The notes beneath the pieces were generated by a model. The model searched no databases, was not told where the DNA came from, and was given only the letters and a program-made list of their open reading frames with translations. Of a stretch of DNA of 14,525 nt, positions 7,267-14,353 are shown piece by piece (position 1 is the stretch's first letter; every line of letters begins with the position of its first letter). The stretch lies in contig JACCXA010000111.1 of assembly GCA_013697365.1 (NCBI GenBank), forward strand, positions 1-14,525, read 5' to 3'. The translations under genes were made by a program, and so were the position numbers. Source of the stretch: Chthoniobacterales bacterium. Lineage in GTDB: Bacteria > Verrucomicrobiota > Verrucomicrobiia > Chthoniobacterales > UBA10450.

Positions 7267-7317
7267 GGCTCAAACCCGTCTTATCAATATGCTGTGGAAG
7301 CGCGAAGCGACAAAAGG

Positions 7318-8529
7318 ATGAGGCGCCGAAATCTAATCATCGCAGGCGCTTTGCTCCTCATTATCGCCGCCTACCTCATCTCGCGCCGCGGCGCAAAGGC
7401 GAGCGCCGGCTTTCAAACTACGACTGTCGTGCGCGGTCCGATGACTCAGGCTGTCACTGCTACCGGCACGTTGAATCCTGTCGTGAACGTCCAGGTGGGC
7501 AGTCAGGTCTCCGGGAACATTCAAAAGCTATTCGCTGATTTTAATTCCGACGTGACAGCTGGCCAGATCGTGGCGCAGATCGATCCTGCGACCTTCCAGG
7601 CCATCGTCACGCAGGCGGAGGGCGATCTTGCCAGCGCGCAGGCTTCTCTCGAATTGGCGCGCATCAGCGCTGGTCGAACCCGGTCGCTTTTTGCGAAGCA
7701 AAATTCTTCCGAGGCCGATGTCGATCAGGCTACGGCCACGCTTCAGCAAGCCGAAGCGACCGTGAAGATCAAACAGGGCGCGCTCGACCGGGCCCGGACG
7801 GATCTTGAACACTGCGCCATCACCTCCCCGATCGATGGCACCGTCATTTCGCGCAGCGTCGATGTCGGTCAAACTGTCGCGGCGAGTTTGTCGGCGCCGG
7901 TCATTTTCACGATTGCGAACGACCTTACGAAAATGCAGATCAACGCGAATGTCGCAGACGCGGATGTAGGCGTTGTCGCAGTAGATCAGGCCGTCGATTT
8001 CACCGTCGACGCGTTTCCAAATCAGACCTTCCAGGGAAAGGTCATGCAGGTGCGAAACGCGCCGATTACTGTGCAAAACGTCGTCACTTACGACACCGTC
8101 ATCGCCGTCAGTAACCCTGAGCTCAAACTCAAGCCGGGGATGACGGCTAACGTCTCAATCGTGATCGCTCACAAAGACGATGTGATTAAAATTTCGAACG
8201 CAGCCCTTCGCTATCGTCCGCCTGATGCTTCGGCCGCAGGAGCGCCGTCCGCCTCCACCGGCGCGGCGCGGGGAGCCCGTTCCGGCGGGGGAGGACGGCC
8301 AGGTGGCGGTGCACCACGGGAACGCCGCCTCGAGCGCACAGTTTACGCCGGCACTGGAGGCAAGCCGCAACCGGTCCAAATCAAAACCGGTATCAGTGAC
8401 GGAGTCGCGACCGAGGTGACCGAGGGCTTAAAGGAAGGCGACGTGGTGGTGACGGCGCAACTAACCGGTGGCGGCTCGGCGCCTACAACCCCGCAGGCCA
8501 ATCCTTTCGGCGGCGGTCGTCGCTTCTAA
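7318..8529 (+). CDS. macA: MacA/HlyD-family periplasmic adaptor protein
   Basis: Membrane fusion protein that links an inner-membrane MacB-type transporter to the periplasm or outer membrane. From the ATG at 7318 the product has 403 residues: an N-terminal anchor (NLIIAGALLLIIAAYLIS, 5-22), a split lipoyl domain starting with GTLNPVVNVQVGSQVSG near 50-66, a coiled-coil hairpin around 95-165, the returning lipoyl part (CAITSPIDGTVISRSVDVGQ), then a beta-barrel and membrane-proximal domain. A Gly/Arg/Pro-rich insertion lies at about residues 316-338. The frame is open upstream to 7108, but that part lies antisense to the divergent permease; the Met just before the Arg-rich anchor is the natural start. 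It is followed after 12 nt by its ATPase. The gene symbol reflects family and context, not proven substrate. Confidence 0.85.
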   Translation: MRRRNLIIAGALLLIIAAYLISRRGAKASAGFQTTTVVRGPMTQAVTATGTLNPVVNVQVGSQVSGNIQKLFADFNSDVTAGQIVAQIDPATFQAIVTQAEGDLASAQASLELARISAGRTRSLFAKQNSSEADVDQATATLQQAEATVKIKQGALDRARTDLEHCAITSPIDGTVISRSVDVGQTVAASLSAPVIFTIANDLTKMQINANVADADVGVVAVDQAVDFTVDAFPNQTFQGKVMQVRNAPITVQNVVTYDTVIAVSNPELKLKPGMTANVSIVIAHKDDVIKISNAALRYRPPDASAAGAPSASTGAARGARSGGGGRPGGGAPRERRLERTVYAGTGGKPQPVQIKTGISDGVATEVTEGLKEGDVVVTAQLTGGGSAPTTPQANPFGGGRRF

Positions 8530-8541
8530 ATCCATCCCGTA

Positions 8542-9318
8542 ATGAACACGAACGGCGCGGCGGTTGTTCAGTTGATCGATGTTCAGAAAACCTATCGTAC
8601 GGGCGAGATGGAAGTCCGCGCCGTACGCGGCGTTTCCCTCGAGATCCAGCGAGGTGAGTTCGTGGCGTTGATGGGCTCCAGTGGTTCCGGTAAATCGACC
8701 CTCATGAACATGCTCGGCGCGCTCGATCGCCCTACCGCCGGGCGTTACCTTCTCGATGGCGTCGACGTTTCCAAATTAAGCCGGGATGAGCTTGCCGACA
8801 TTCGCAACGGCAAACTTGGGTTCGTTTTCCAAAGCTTCAATCTGCTCCCGCGCACCACGGCGCGCGAAAATGTGGAGCTGCCCTTGCTCTACGGAAAGCA
8901 TCAGCTCACCAATCGCCAATTGCGCGAGAAGGCCGATCGCATTCTCAGTGCCGTCGGTCTGGAGGGCCGCGAAGAACATACTCCCAGCCAGCTTTCTGGA
9001 GGCCAGCAACAGCGCGTCGCCATCGGTCGTGCTCTGATTAACGATCCGGAGGTCCTTCTAGCGGATGAGCCGACTGGCAACCTCGACAGCCGCACCAGTG
9101 TCGAGATCATGGGGATCTTTCAGGCTCTGAACGAGCGCGGCATGACCATCGTGATGGTAACGCACGAGCCGGACATCGCCTCCTACGCGCAGCGCAACGT
9201 CGTCATGCGAGATGGCTTGGTGAAGAGCGATCTGCCGGTCGCGCGACGCTTGCTCGCCACTACTGAACTCGAAAAGATTGCCCCGCTCGAGGAAGAGCTG
9301 GCCGGCGCGAAGGAATAA
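8542..9318 (+). CDS. MacB/LolD-type ABC transporter ATP-binding protein
   Basis: Cytoplasmic ATPase subunit of a MacB/LolCDE-like mechanotransmission transporter, encoded as a separate gene rather than fused to its permease as in E. coli MacB. All nucleotide-binding motifs are intact in the 258-residue protein: Walker A GSSGSGKST at 45-53, the Q-loop Gln97 in FVFQSFNLLPR, the signature LSGGQQQR at 151-158, Walker B VLLADEP at 171-177 with GNLDS after it, and the H-loop His208 in MVTHEPD. The C-terminal 40 residues are an Arg/Glu-rich tail. It sits 12 nt after macA and 3 nt before the permease start. The intact ATPase contrasts with the broken permease next to it. Confidence 0.92.
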   Translation: MNTNGAAVVQLIDVQKTYRTGEMEVRAVRGVSLEIQRGEFVALMGSSGSGKSTLMNMLGALDRPTAGRYLLDGVDVSKLSRDELADIRNGKLGFVFQSFNLLPRTTARENVELPLLYGKHQLTNRQLREKADRILSAVGLEGREEHTPSQLSGGQQQRVAIGRALINDPEVLLADEPTGNLDSRTSVEIMGIFQALNERGMTIVMVTHEPDIASYAQRNVVMRDGLVKSDLPVARRLLATTELEKIAPLEEELAGAKE

Positions 9319-9321
9319 ACG

Positions 9322-10519
9322 ATGCGGTTCGGTTCCACCTTCAAGATTGCGTTTCGCGCGTTGCGGCGGAACAAGCTGCGCTCCGCCCTCACTGCGCTTG
9401 GCATCATCATCGGCGTCGGCGCGGTCATTGCGATGGTCGGCATTGGCAATGGCGCCAAGGCACAGGTCGAGTCGCAGATCGCGAGCTTGGGCGAGAATCT
9501 GATTCTCGTTTTCTCCGTCAGCACGACCGCGAGCGGGATTCGCGCTGGGGAGGGGCGGGGACGCTGAAGGTTGAGGATGCAGAAGCCATTCGCCGCGAAG
9601 TGTCGGGAGTAAACGCGGTCAGCGAAGAAGTAAGCTCGAATTCGCAAATCGCCGCCGGCAATCAGAATTGGTTCACCCGCGTCCTGGGCGAGTCGGCCGA
9701 GTATTTCGACATTCGGCAATGGCCGCTCGCGAGCGGCGCGCCCTTCACGCCTCAGGATGTACGGAGCTCAAACAAGGTCTGCGTGATCGGAAAAACCACA
9801 GCATCACAAATTTTTGGGAACGACGATCCCGTCGGGCAGATTCTGCGGGTTAAAAACGTGCCGTTTACGGTTACTGGCGTCCTCACTCCGAAGGGCCTGA
9901 GCGCGCAAGGCTCCGACCAGGACGACGTCCTGATCATGCCCTACACGAGCGCGATGAAACGCGTCACGGGCGGCACCACCTTGCGCAGCATCAATGTGCA
10001 GGTGGCGAACGCGAGCGACCTCGAGCCTGCGCAACAGCAGATTGTTTCGCTCCTGCGTCAGCGCCACAACATCCGCTCCGGCCGGGACGACGACTTCACG
10101 GTGCGCACACAAAAGGAAATCGCCGATACGGCGACCGCGACGACCGATGTCATGACCGGCTTGTTAGGCGCGATTGCGGGCGTCTCGCTCGTTGTTGGCG
10201 GCATCGGCATTATGAACATCATGCTCGTCAGTGTGACGGAGCGGACGCGCGAGATCTGGGCGCGCACGGCCGCGATATTCTCACGCAGTTCCTGATCGAA
10301 GCAGTCTCGTTAAGCGCGCTCGGCGGGATCCTTGGCATCGCGCTCGGCATCGGTGTCTCAAAGGCGCTTTCGATCTGGAAAAACTGGCCGTCGCTCATTT
10401 CGCCGGGCTCGATTGCCGCAGCTTTTCTTGTCAGCGCTGCGGTGGGCGTCTTTTTTGGATTCTACCCGGCACGGAGGGCGTCCCGACTTGATCCGATCGA
10501 CGCGCTGCGATACGAGTGA
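9322..10519 (+). pseudogene. MacB/FtsX-like ABC permease, disrupted by two frameshifts
   Basis: Permease partner of the upstream ATPase, a MacB-type protein with one N-terminal helix, a large periplasmic domain and three C-terminal helices. Three reading frames must be joined. 9322 to about 9545 encodes RNKLRSALTALGIIIGVGAV and the start of the periplasmic domain. About 9546-10257 continues at WGGAGTLKVEDAEAIRREVSG and runs to the conserved MNIMLVSVTERTREI. About 10259-10519 resumes at LGAHGRDILTQFLIEAV and ends in the typical PARRASRLDPIDALRYE. The first junction lacks one base (or 1+3n). At the second, the conserved GIRMA segment normally following TREI is gone, equivalent to about 16 nt lost. 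The surrounding sequence is otherwise well conserved, so decay is recent or the assembly has errors; two lesions, one large, favour a real pseudogene. Confidence 0.82.
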
Positions 10520-10539
10520 GAGCGCCGCTCCGTTCTCGA

Positions 10540-11346
10540 TTAACCTCCTACCGCCTGGTAGTGCCCGAGCCCGCGCTTCCACATGTAGCGCGCGGTGGCC
10601 CATGTCGCAACAAGCCAGCCCGTCTGGATCAGAAGTGCCTGATACATTTCGACGCCTTTCAGGCGTTCGAGGAAGATCGCGATCGGACAGAACAGTTCGT
10701 AGTAAAACGGCAGCCATTTCATCACCGCCTGCACGCCGGCGGGCATTATGTCGACCGGGAACATTTGACCGCCGAGGAAGTATTCAAAGGAGTAAACGAT
10801 GAAGACGATGGTCGAGATCTCGAGAATCCAGAATGCCATCATCGCGATGCTGTAGGTGATGAAGAACTGAATCATCGCGGCCATGAGCAGCGAGATAAAG
10901 GCACAGACCCAGGCAACGGGATCGGCCGGCACGGTCAGATAGTCGCGGAAGTAGATAAAGATGAGCGCGATGGGCGGGATCGTGATGAGCGTGTAAACGA
11001 GGCGACCGCTCAGAAAGATGCTGAAGCGGTAGGCCAGGTAACTGAGTGGCTTGGTGAGAAAGGAGTTGATTTGCCCTTCACGAATGTCGGAGGCGATCTG
11101 CCATTCGTCTTCGGTTGGCGTAACGAGATTCGAGACCAGGATCGTGAGCAGATAATAGTAGATCATCGACCCGTAGTCGTAGCCCTGCATGCCGCCGCCG
11201 CGCTCGTTGAAGATGGCGCGCCAAAGGAAAACCGTCCCAGCCAGTGGGATTAGGGCAAAGACGGCGCGCAGGAAGTAGTTCCAGCGATACACGAAAGTGT
11301 TCTGCAGCCCGAGTTTGAAGACCGCGAGATACTTGCCGGCTTGCAT
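10540..11346 (-). CDS. ABC-2 type transport permease (ABC2_membrane_6-like), partner A
   Basis: A polytopic membrane protein of 268 residues from the ATG at 11346, related to the permease at 6472-7266. It starts KYLAVFKLGLQNTFVYRWN, typical of this family's cytoplasmic entry helix, has about six hydrophobic segments, and carries the conserved DIREGQINSFLTKPLSY stretch that corresponds to the GKLDSLLVLPVDSQ stretch of its partner. Frames with ATGs at 11394 and 11418 would extend it, but those starts lie in or near a dispersed repeat, so I prefer 11346. In related systems two such permeases are usually adjacent and follow their ATPase; here the partner is 3.3 kb away beyond a + strand cassette. 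It converges with the broken MacB-like gene, 20 nt apart. Substrate unknown. Confidence 0.78.
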   Translation of the reverse strand: MQAGKYLAVFKLGLQNTFVYRWNYFLRAVFALIPLAGTVFLWRAIFNERGGGMQGYDYGSMIYYYLLTILVSNLVTPTEDEWQIASDIREGQINSFLTKPLSYLAYRFSIFLSGRLVYTLITIPPIALIFIYFRDYLTVPADPVAWVCAFISLLMAAMIQFFITYSIAMMAFWILEISTIVFIVYSFEYFLGGQMFPVDIMPAGVQAVMKWLPFYYELFCPIAIFLERLKGVEMYQALLIQTGWLVATWATARYMWKRGLGHYQAVGG

Positions 11347-11412
11347 CGCGACGGGACTATAGCGCGCGTTCGCGAGCGCGCTCTCGCGTGTCATGCGGAA
11401 CGCGAGATGGGG

Positions 11413-11443
11413 TGTCATTCCGAGGGAAGTCGCGGGATCTCAC
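11413..11443 (+). repeat. Copy of dispersed TGTCATTCCGAG-type intergenic repeat
   Basis: The segment starting TGTCATTCCGAGGGAAGTC and ending GGGATCTCAC matches the class of short repeats with a TGTCATTCCGAG start common between genes in environmental bacteria. A diverged copy is at 5132-5160. On the - strand it supplies the ATGACA that creates the longest possible start of the permease at 10540-11346, which argues against that start being used. Confidence 0.5.
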
Positions 11444-11524
11444 GAACTACTGCGACTAGCGCCGCCTTGGCTGGTGTGGCAGCGCTGCGGAAGCGAACAG
11501 ATCCTCACTAGATGCGTGCGGGCG

Positions 11525-11551
11525 GGTTTTATTGGCCAAGGCCTGAAAACC
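11525..11551. other. Perfect palindromic hairpin downstream of the helicase
   Basis: GGTTTT (11525-11530) pairs with AAAACC (11546-11551), with an inner GGCC (11534-11537)/GGCC (11540-11543) stem separated by AA. It lies in the 265-base gap between helicase stop and permease start, about 60 nt past the helicase stop on the - strand. It could end the helicase transcript or be an operator-like palindrome for the permease; no U tract follows on the - strand. Confidence 0.35.
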
Positions 11552-11611
11552 TTTCGAGTTTCCAAGCGCGATCGCCAACAAAAACGGCTTGCGCGGTTAC
11601 CGTCGCGAGAA

Positions 11612-13621
11612 CTACCCCTGCAGCGCCGCACGCATCTGCGCGAAACGGCTCTTGCCCGTGCTTTCGGCGACGGGCGTGCTCAGGAGCTTCTTCAGATCGA
11701 TGCGTTCAATAAACTCTGGAGCAAGTTCTTTGATGAACGAGCTGGGGTAACAGGCGCTGGGACTCCCAAATTTCATTCGCTCGCGACAGTGCGTCAGTGT
11801 GAGCGTGAGCCGGGCGCGCGTAATGCCGACATAGAGTAGCCGGCGCTCTTCATCGATCGTGCCTTCACTCTTCGAGCGATCGTGTGGCAGCACCCCTTCC
11901 TCGAGCCCGATCAGGTAGACGTGCCGAAACTCGAGGCCTTTCGCCGCGTGCATGGTGATGAGCGTGACGCCGCGCTTTTTCTCGATGTCTTCCTGTTTGT
12001 CTTCTTCGCGTTCCTGATCGAGCACGATCTCGTCCAGAAAGCCGCGCAGCCCTTTCGTCGAGCGTCCCGCGAAATGGCCGAGGTCGCGCAGCATATCGTC
12101 CAGGTTACTTTCGCGCGCATCTGCTTCTTCGGCTGATTTACAATTCCGCCGTAACTCGGCGGCGTAACCGACTTCCGCGAGGAGCTTGGTTACGATCGCG
12201 GCCGGGTCCGTGAGCGGTTCGTTGATGCTCATCTCGTATCCGCCGACGAGCTGGACGAAAGCCTGTATGCACCCGCATGTGCGGCTGCTGAACTCGGCCG
12301 CCAAAGCAGATGATTGGAGAGCAACCCAAAGGCTGCTCTTCTGTCGCGCGCTCCATTGCAGCGCGAACTCGACGGTTGCCGCGCTGATCCCTCGCGCCGG
12401 TGTGTTGATGATGCGCAAGAGATTTCCGTCATCATCCGGGTTCGCCAGGACGCTCATGTAGGCGATGAGGTCTTTAATCTCCCGGCGATCAAAGAAGCTC
12501 TTCCCACCAACGACGCGATAAGGCACCTGTAGCCGTCGCAAATTCTCTTCCAGAATGCGCGACTGCGCGTTCATGCGGAAAAGAACCGAAAATTTCTCCC
12601 AAGGCTCATCGTTGTCGAGGTGACGGCGGTGGATCTCTTCCGCGATGAACTGGCCTTCTTCCCGGTCGTTGGGCGCTTCCACGAGACGAACTTTCTCGCC
12701 ATCGCCTTTCGCACTCCAGAGCCGCTTGGAACGGCGCCGCGGGTTGTGCTTTATCAGCGAATTCGCAGCGCCGAGAATGGCGTTAGTGCTGCGATAATTT
12801 TGCTCCAGCTTGACCACTGTCGGTCGCGGAAAATGCTGCTCAAATTCGAGAATATTTGAGACTTCCGCGCCGCGCCAGCCATAGATCGACTGGTCGTCAT
12901 CACCCACCACCGCGACGTTGTTCCGCTCGTCGGCCAGTAACGTGACCAGCTCCAGTTGGAGCTTATTTGTATCCTGGAACTCATCGATCATGAGATAGCG
13001 AAAGCGCTCGCGCCAGCGCTGCCGCACCTCGGGGTGTTCGTTCAGTAGCTTCACCGTCAGCAGCAGGAGATCATCGAAATCGACGGCATTCGCGGTCTTC
13101 AGTTCGCGCGTGTAACGCGCGAAGACGACACCGAGTAACGTCTCGTCATCGCGCGGCGGAGACCATCCGTTGTTCTTGGCCTTGCTGATCGCCGCTTTTG
13201 CAACGTTCGGGTCCAGCTTCTCGTCCTTCGCCGCGGTGCGCGCGATGATTTTCCTGATCATCCCGAGCTGGTCGCCTTCGTCATAGATGCTGAAGTTATT
13301 CTTGTAACCAAGACGATCGATGCCGGCGCGGAGGATGCGCAAGCAGAGCGCGTGGAAGGTCGACATCGTCACCTTCACCGCAGCGGCGGGCTCAATCATC
13401 AGCGCGAGACGCTCACGCATTTCGCCGGCAGCTTTGTTCGTGAAGGTAACCGCGAGGATGTGCGACGGGTCGACGCCCTGGGAGATGAGATACGCCACCC
13501 GCATAGTAATGACGCGCGTCTTGCCCGTCCCAGCTCCGGCCAGGATGAGGAGGGGGCCTTCCGTGGTGGTTACGGCCAGGCGTTGCGCTTCATTAAGATC
13601 AGAAAGTTGAAAGCGCGCCAT
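11612..13621 (-). CDS. UvrD/PcrA/Rep-family ATP-dependent DNA helicase
   Basis: Superfamily 1A 3'-5' DNA helicase of 669 residues, acting in repair or replication restart. Motifs in order: Q-motif NEAQRLAV near 10-17, Walker A GAGTGKT at 29-35, motif Ia TFTNKAAGEM at 59-68, VDFDDLLLL at 180-188, Walker B DEFQDT at 213-218, motif III GDDDQSIYGWRG at 240-251, NYRST at 275-279, then ITMHAAKGLEFRHVYLIGLEEG and the C-terminal RRLLYVGITRAR. The length, the GGKSFFDRREIKDL segment and the lack of a C-terminal Tudor-like extension resemble Rep as much as UvrD/PcrA, so I give no symbol. The ATG at 13621 is preferred over one at 13684 because MARFQLSDLNEAQ is the standard N-terminus and the upstream sequence is a repeat. 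Confidence 0.93.
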   Translation of the reverse strand: MARFQLSDLNEAQRLAVTTTEGPLLILAGAGTGKTRVITMRVAYLISQGVDPSHILAVTFTNKAAGEMRERLALMIEPAAAVKVTMSTFHALCLRILRAGIDRLGYKNNFSIYDEGDQLGMIRKIIARTAAKDEKLDPNVAKAAISKAKNNGWSPPRDDETLLGVVFARYTRELKTANAVDFDDLLLLTVKLLNEHPEVRQRWRERFRYLMIDEFQDTNKLQLELVTLLADERNNVAVVGDDDQSIYGWRGAEVSNILEFEQHFPRPTVVKLEQNYRSTNAILGAANSLIKHNPRRRSKRLWSAKGDGEKVRLVEAPNDREEGQFIAEEIHRRHLDNDEPWEKFSVLFRMNAQSRILEENLRRLQVPYRVVGGKSFFDRREIKDLIAYMSVLANPDDDGNLLRIINTPARGISAATVEFALQWSARQKSSLWVALQSSALAAEFSSRTCGCIQAFVQLVGGYEMSINEPLTDPAAIVTKLLAEVGYAAELRRNCKSAEEADARESNLDDMLRDLGHFAGRSTKGLRGFLDEIVLDQEREEDKQEDIEKKRGVTLITMHAAKGLEFRHVYLIGLEEGVLPHDRSKSEGTIDEERRLLYVGITRARLTLTLTHCRERMKFGSPSACYPSSFIKELAPEFIERIDLKKLLSTPVAESTGKSRFAQMRAALQG

Positions 13622-13679
13622 CGGGAAGCGTGCGCAATGTGCAGGCAGTCCCCGACCTTGGCGAGATGCGAATGCAGCG

Positions 13680-13730
13680 CGCAAGGCCTACAGCCCCTGA
13701 GCGAGGCCGGTTGGAAGCCACCGCTCCCAG
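13680..13730 (-). repeat. Verrucomicrobiota-type intergenic repeat (GGAGCGGTGGCTTCC...)
   Basis: On the - strand the gap upstream of the helicase reads GGGAGCGGTGGCTTCCAACC, then CGGCCTCGCTCAGGGGCTGTAGGCC. This resembles a short GC-rich repeat (GGAGCGGCGGCTTCCAGCCGCC...GGCTGTAGGC) that I associate with Verrucomicrobiota intergenic regions. It begins directly after the stop of the small protein at 13731. Only one copy is in the window, so the call rests on recalled similarity. Confidence 0.4.
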
Positions 13731-13937
13731 TCAGATTTGCGCTTCGCTCGCGAGCCGGGCGCGGATGGCCTGTACTTCGGTCTCGAGCGCGATGATGCGG
13801 CAACGATCTTCCTCAATGGCTTTGATCAATCCATTAAAGGCAGCGTGAAGATTGTGATCGCGCTGATCCGTAAACGAAACGGCCAACTCGGCGATCGCAT
13901 GACGCGCAAATTGAAGATCACCTTCCTCGCTTAACAT
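13731..13937 (-). CDS. Small putative coiled-coil protein
   Basis: A 68-residue frame, not assigned to a family. It is acidic at the N-terminus (MLSEEGDLQFARHAIAEL) and ends in a heptad-like stretch (IKAIEEDRCRIIALETEVQ followed by AIRARL) that should form a short coiled coil. Its codon use (many third-position G/C) and its amino acid balance look like a real gene, and it lies on the same strand as the helicase, 109 nt upstream of it. There is no ideal Shine-Dalgarno site before the ATG at 13937; a GAGGAAGG lies inside the ORF, but no in-frame start follows it at a normal distance. It could be a real small gene or an incidental ORF. Confidence 0.5.
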   Translation of the reverse strand: MLSEEGDLQFARHAIAELAVSFTDQRDHNLHAAFNGLIKAIEEDRCRIIALETEVQAIRARLASEAQI

Positions 13938-14032
13938 CCGGTCGTATTATCGAAAAAGCGGCAGCGCGACAAGGAGGATTACTGGGTCAAAGGAGATACA
14001 TCCTGCTAGGAGTGGGGTGCAAAATTCGAAGA

Positions 14033-14079
14033 CCCTCACCCCTCTCCAATGGGCGAAGGGGATTTCTTCGCCGTGAGGG
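14033..14079. repeat. Nested hairpin, REP-like palindromic element
   Basis: CCCTCAC (14033-14039) is the perfect complement of GTGAGGG (14073-14079), and inside it GGCGAAG (14052-14058) perfectly complements CTTCGCC (14066-14072) around a 7-nt loop. The 'CCCTCACCCCTCTCC...GGGCGAAGGGG' wording is like widespread repetitive extragenic palindromes. It lies in the stretch 13938-14353, where I see no intact gene. Confidence 0.55.
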
Positions 14080-14160
14080 ATGCGGACCACTCCCGGACCG
14101 ATATCGCCTTTGAACCCGCTTCTAATCAACGTGACAGCAACGCAAGGAAGGCAGTCGGCG

Positions 14161-14234
14161 CGCACCCGTGAAGATTCGAACTTCAAAGCTTCTGATCCGT
14201 AGTCAGAGCAGGCGTTCTGCAGATCAGAGGGTGG
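14161..14234 (-). tRNA. Degenerate tRNA-Arg(ACG)-like sequence, probable pseudo-tRNA
   Basis: On the - strand the 3' two-thirds are tRNA-like. The anticodon stem TCTGA/TCAGA is perfect around loop CTACGGA (anticodon ACG, + strand 14191-14207). A 5-nt variable loop follows, then a perfect T-arm TGAAG-TTCGAAT-CTTCA (14169-14185) and an acceptor strand CGGGTGC. The 5' part fits a 74-nt tRNA in length and pairs at the five middle acceptor positions (CACCC with GGGTG), but the first and seventh pairs mismatch and no normal D-stem or D-loop GG can be formed. No CCA is encoded. I infer a decayed tRNA-Arg or a tRNA-derived attachment-site remnant; a true divergent tRNA is less likely. Confidence 0.5.
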
Positions 14235-14353
14235 GGGAGTCTTCTTTTGCATACGTCCGGAACATTATTCTTTAGCCAATCGTTAGCCATCACTTTGGTG
14301 CGCGTTGTCACGGCGCAGCGGTTCAGCCGCACTACAGCGTGGAACGTGTAATG

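Noticed and set aside
7108..7317. N-terminal extension of the MacA-like adaptor
   Set aside because: These codons lie antisense to the start of the divergent permease; the extra residues are hydrophilic and would sit ahead of a normal N-terminal anchor.
9540..9570. Programmed ribosomal frameshift in the MacB-like permease
   Set aside because: G-rich sequence is present, but there is no classic slippery heptamer followed by a structure I can support, and a second unrelated lesion downstream makes pseudogene decay the simpler reading.
10516..11253. 245-codon + strand frame opposite the ABC-2 permease
   Set aside because: Asp/Glu/Arg/His-rich antisense shadow of hydrophobic membrane codons on the - strand.
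13947..14252. 101-codon - strand frame near the right end
   Set aside because: It is read straight through the tRNA-like sequence and the nested hairpin, so it is not a plausible gene.
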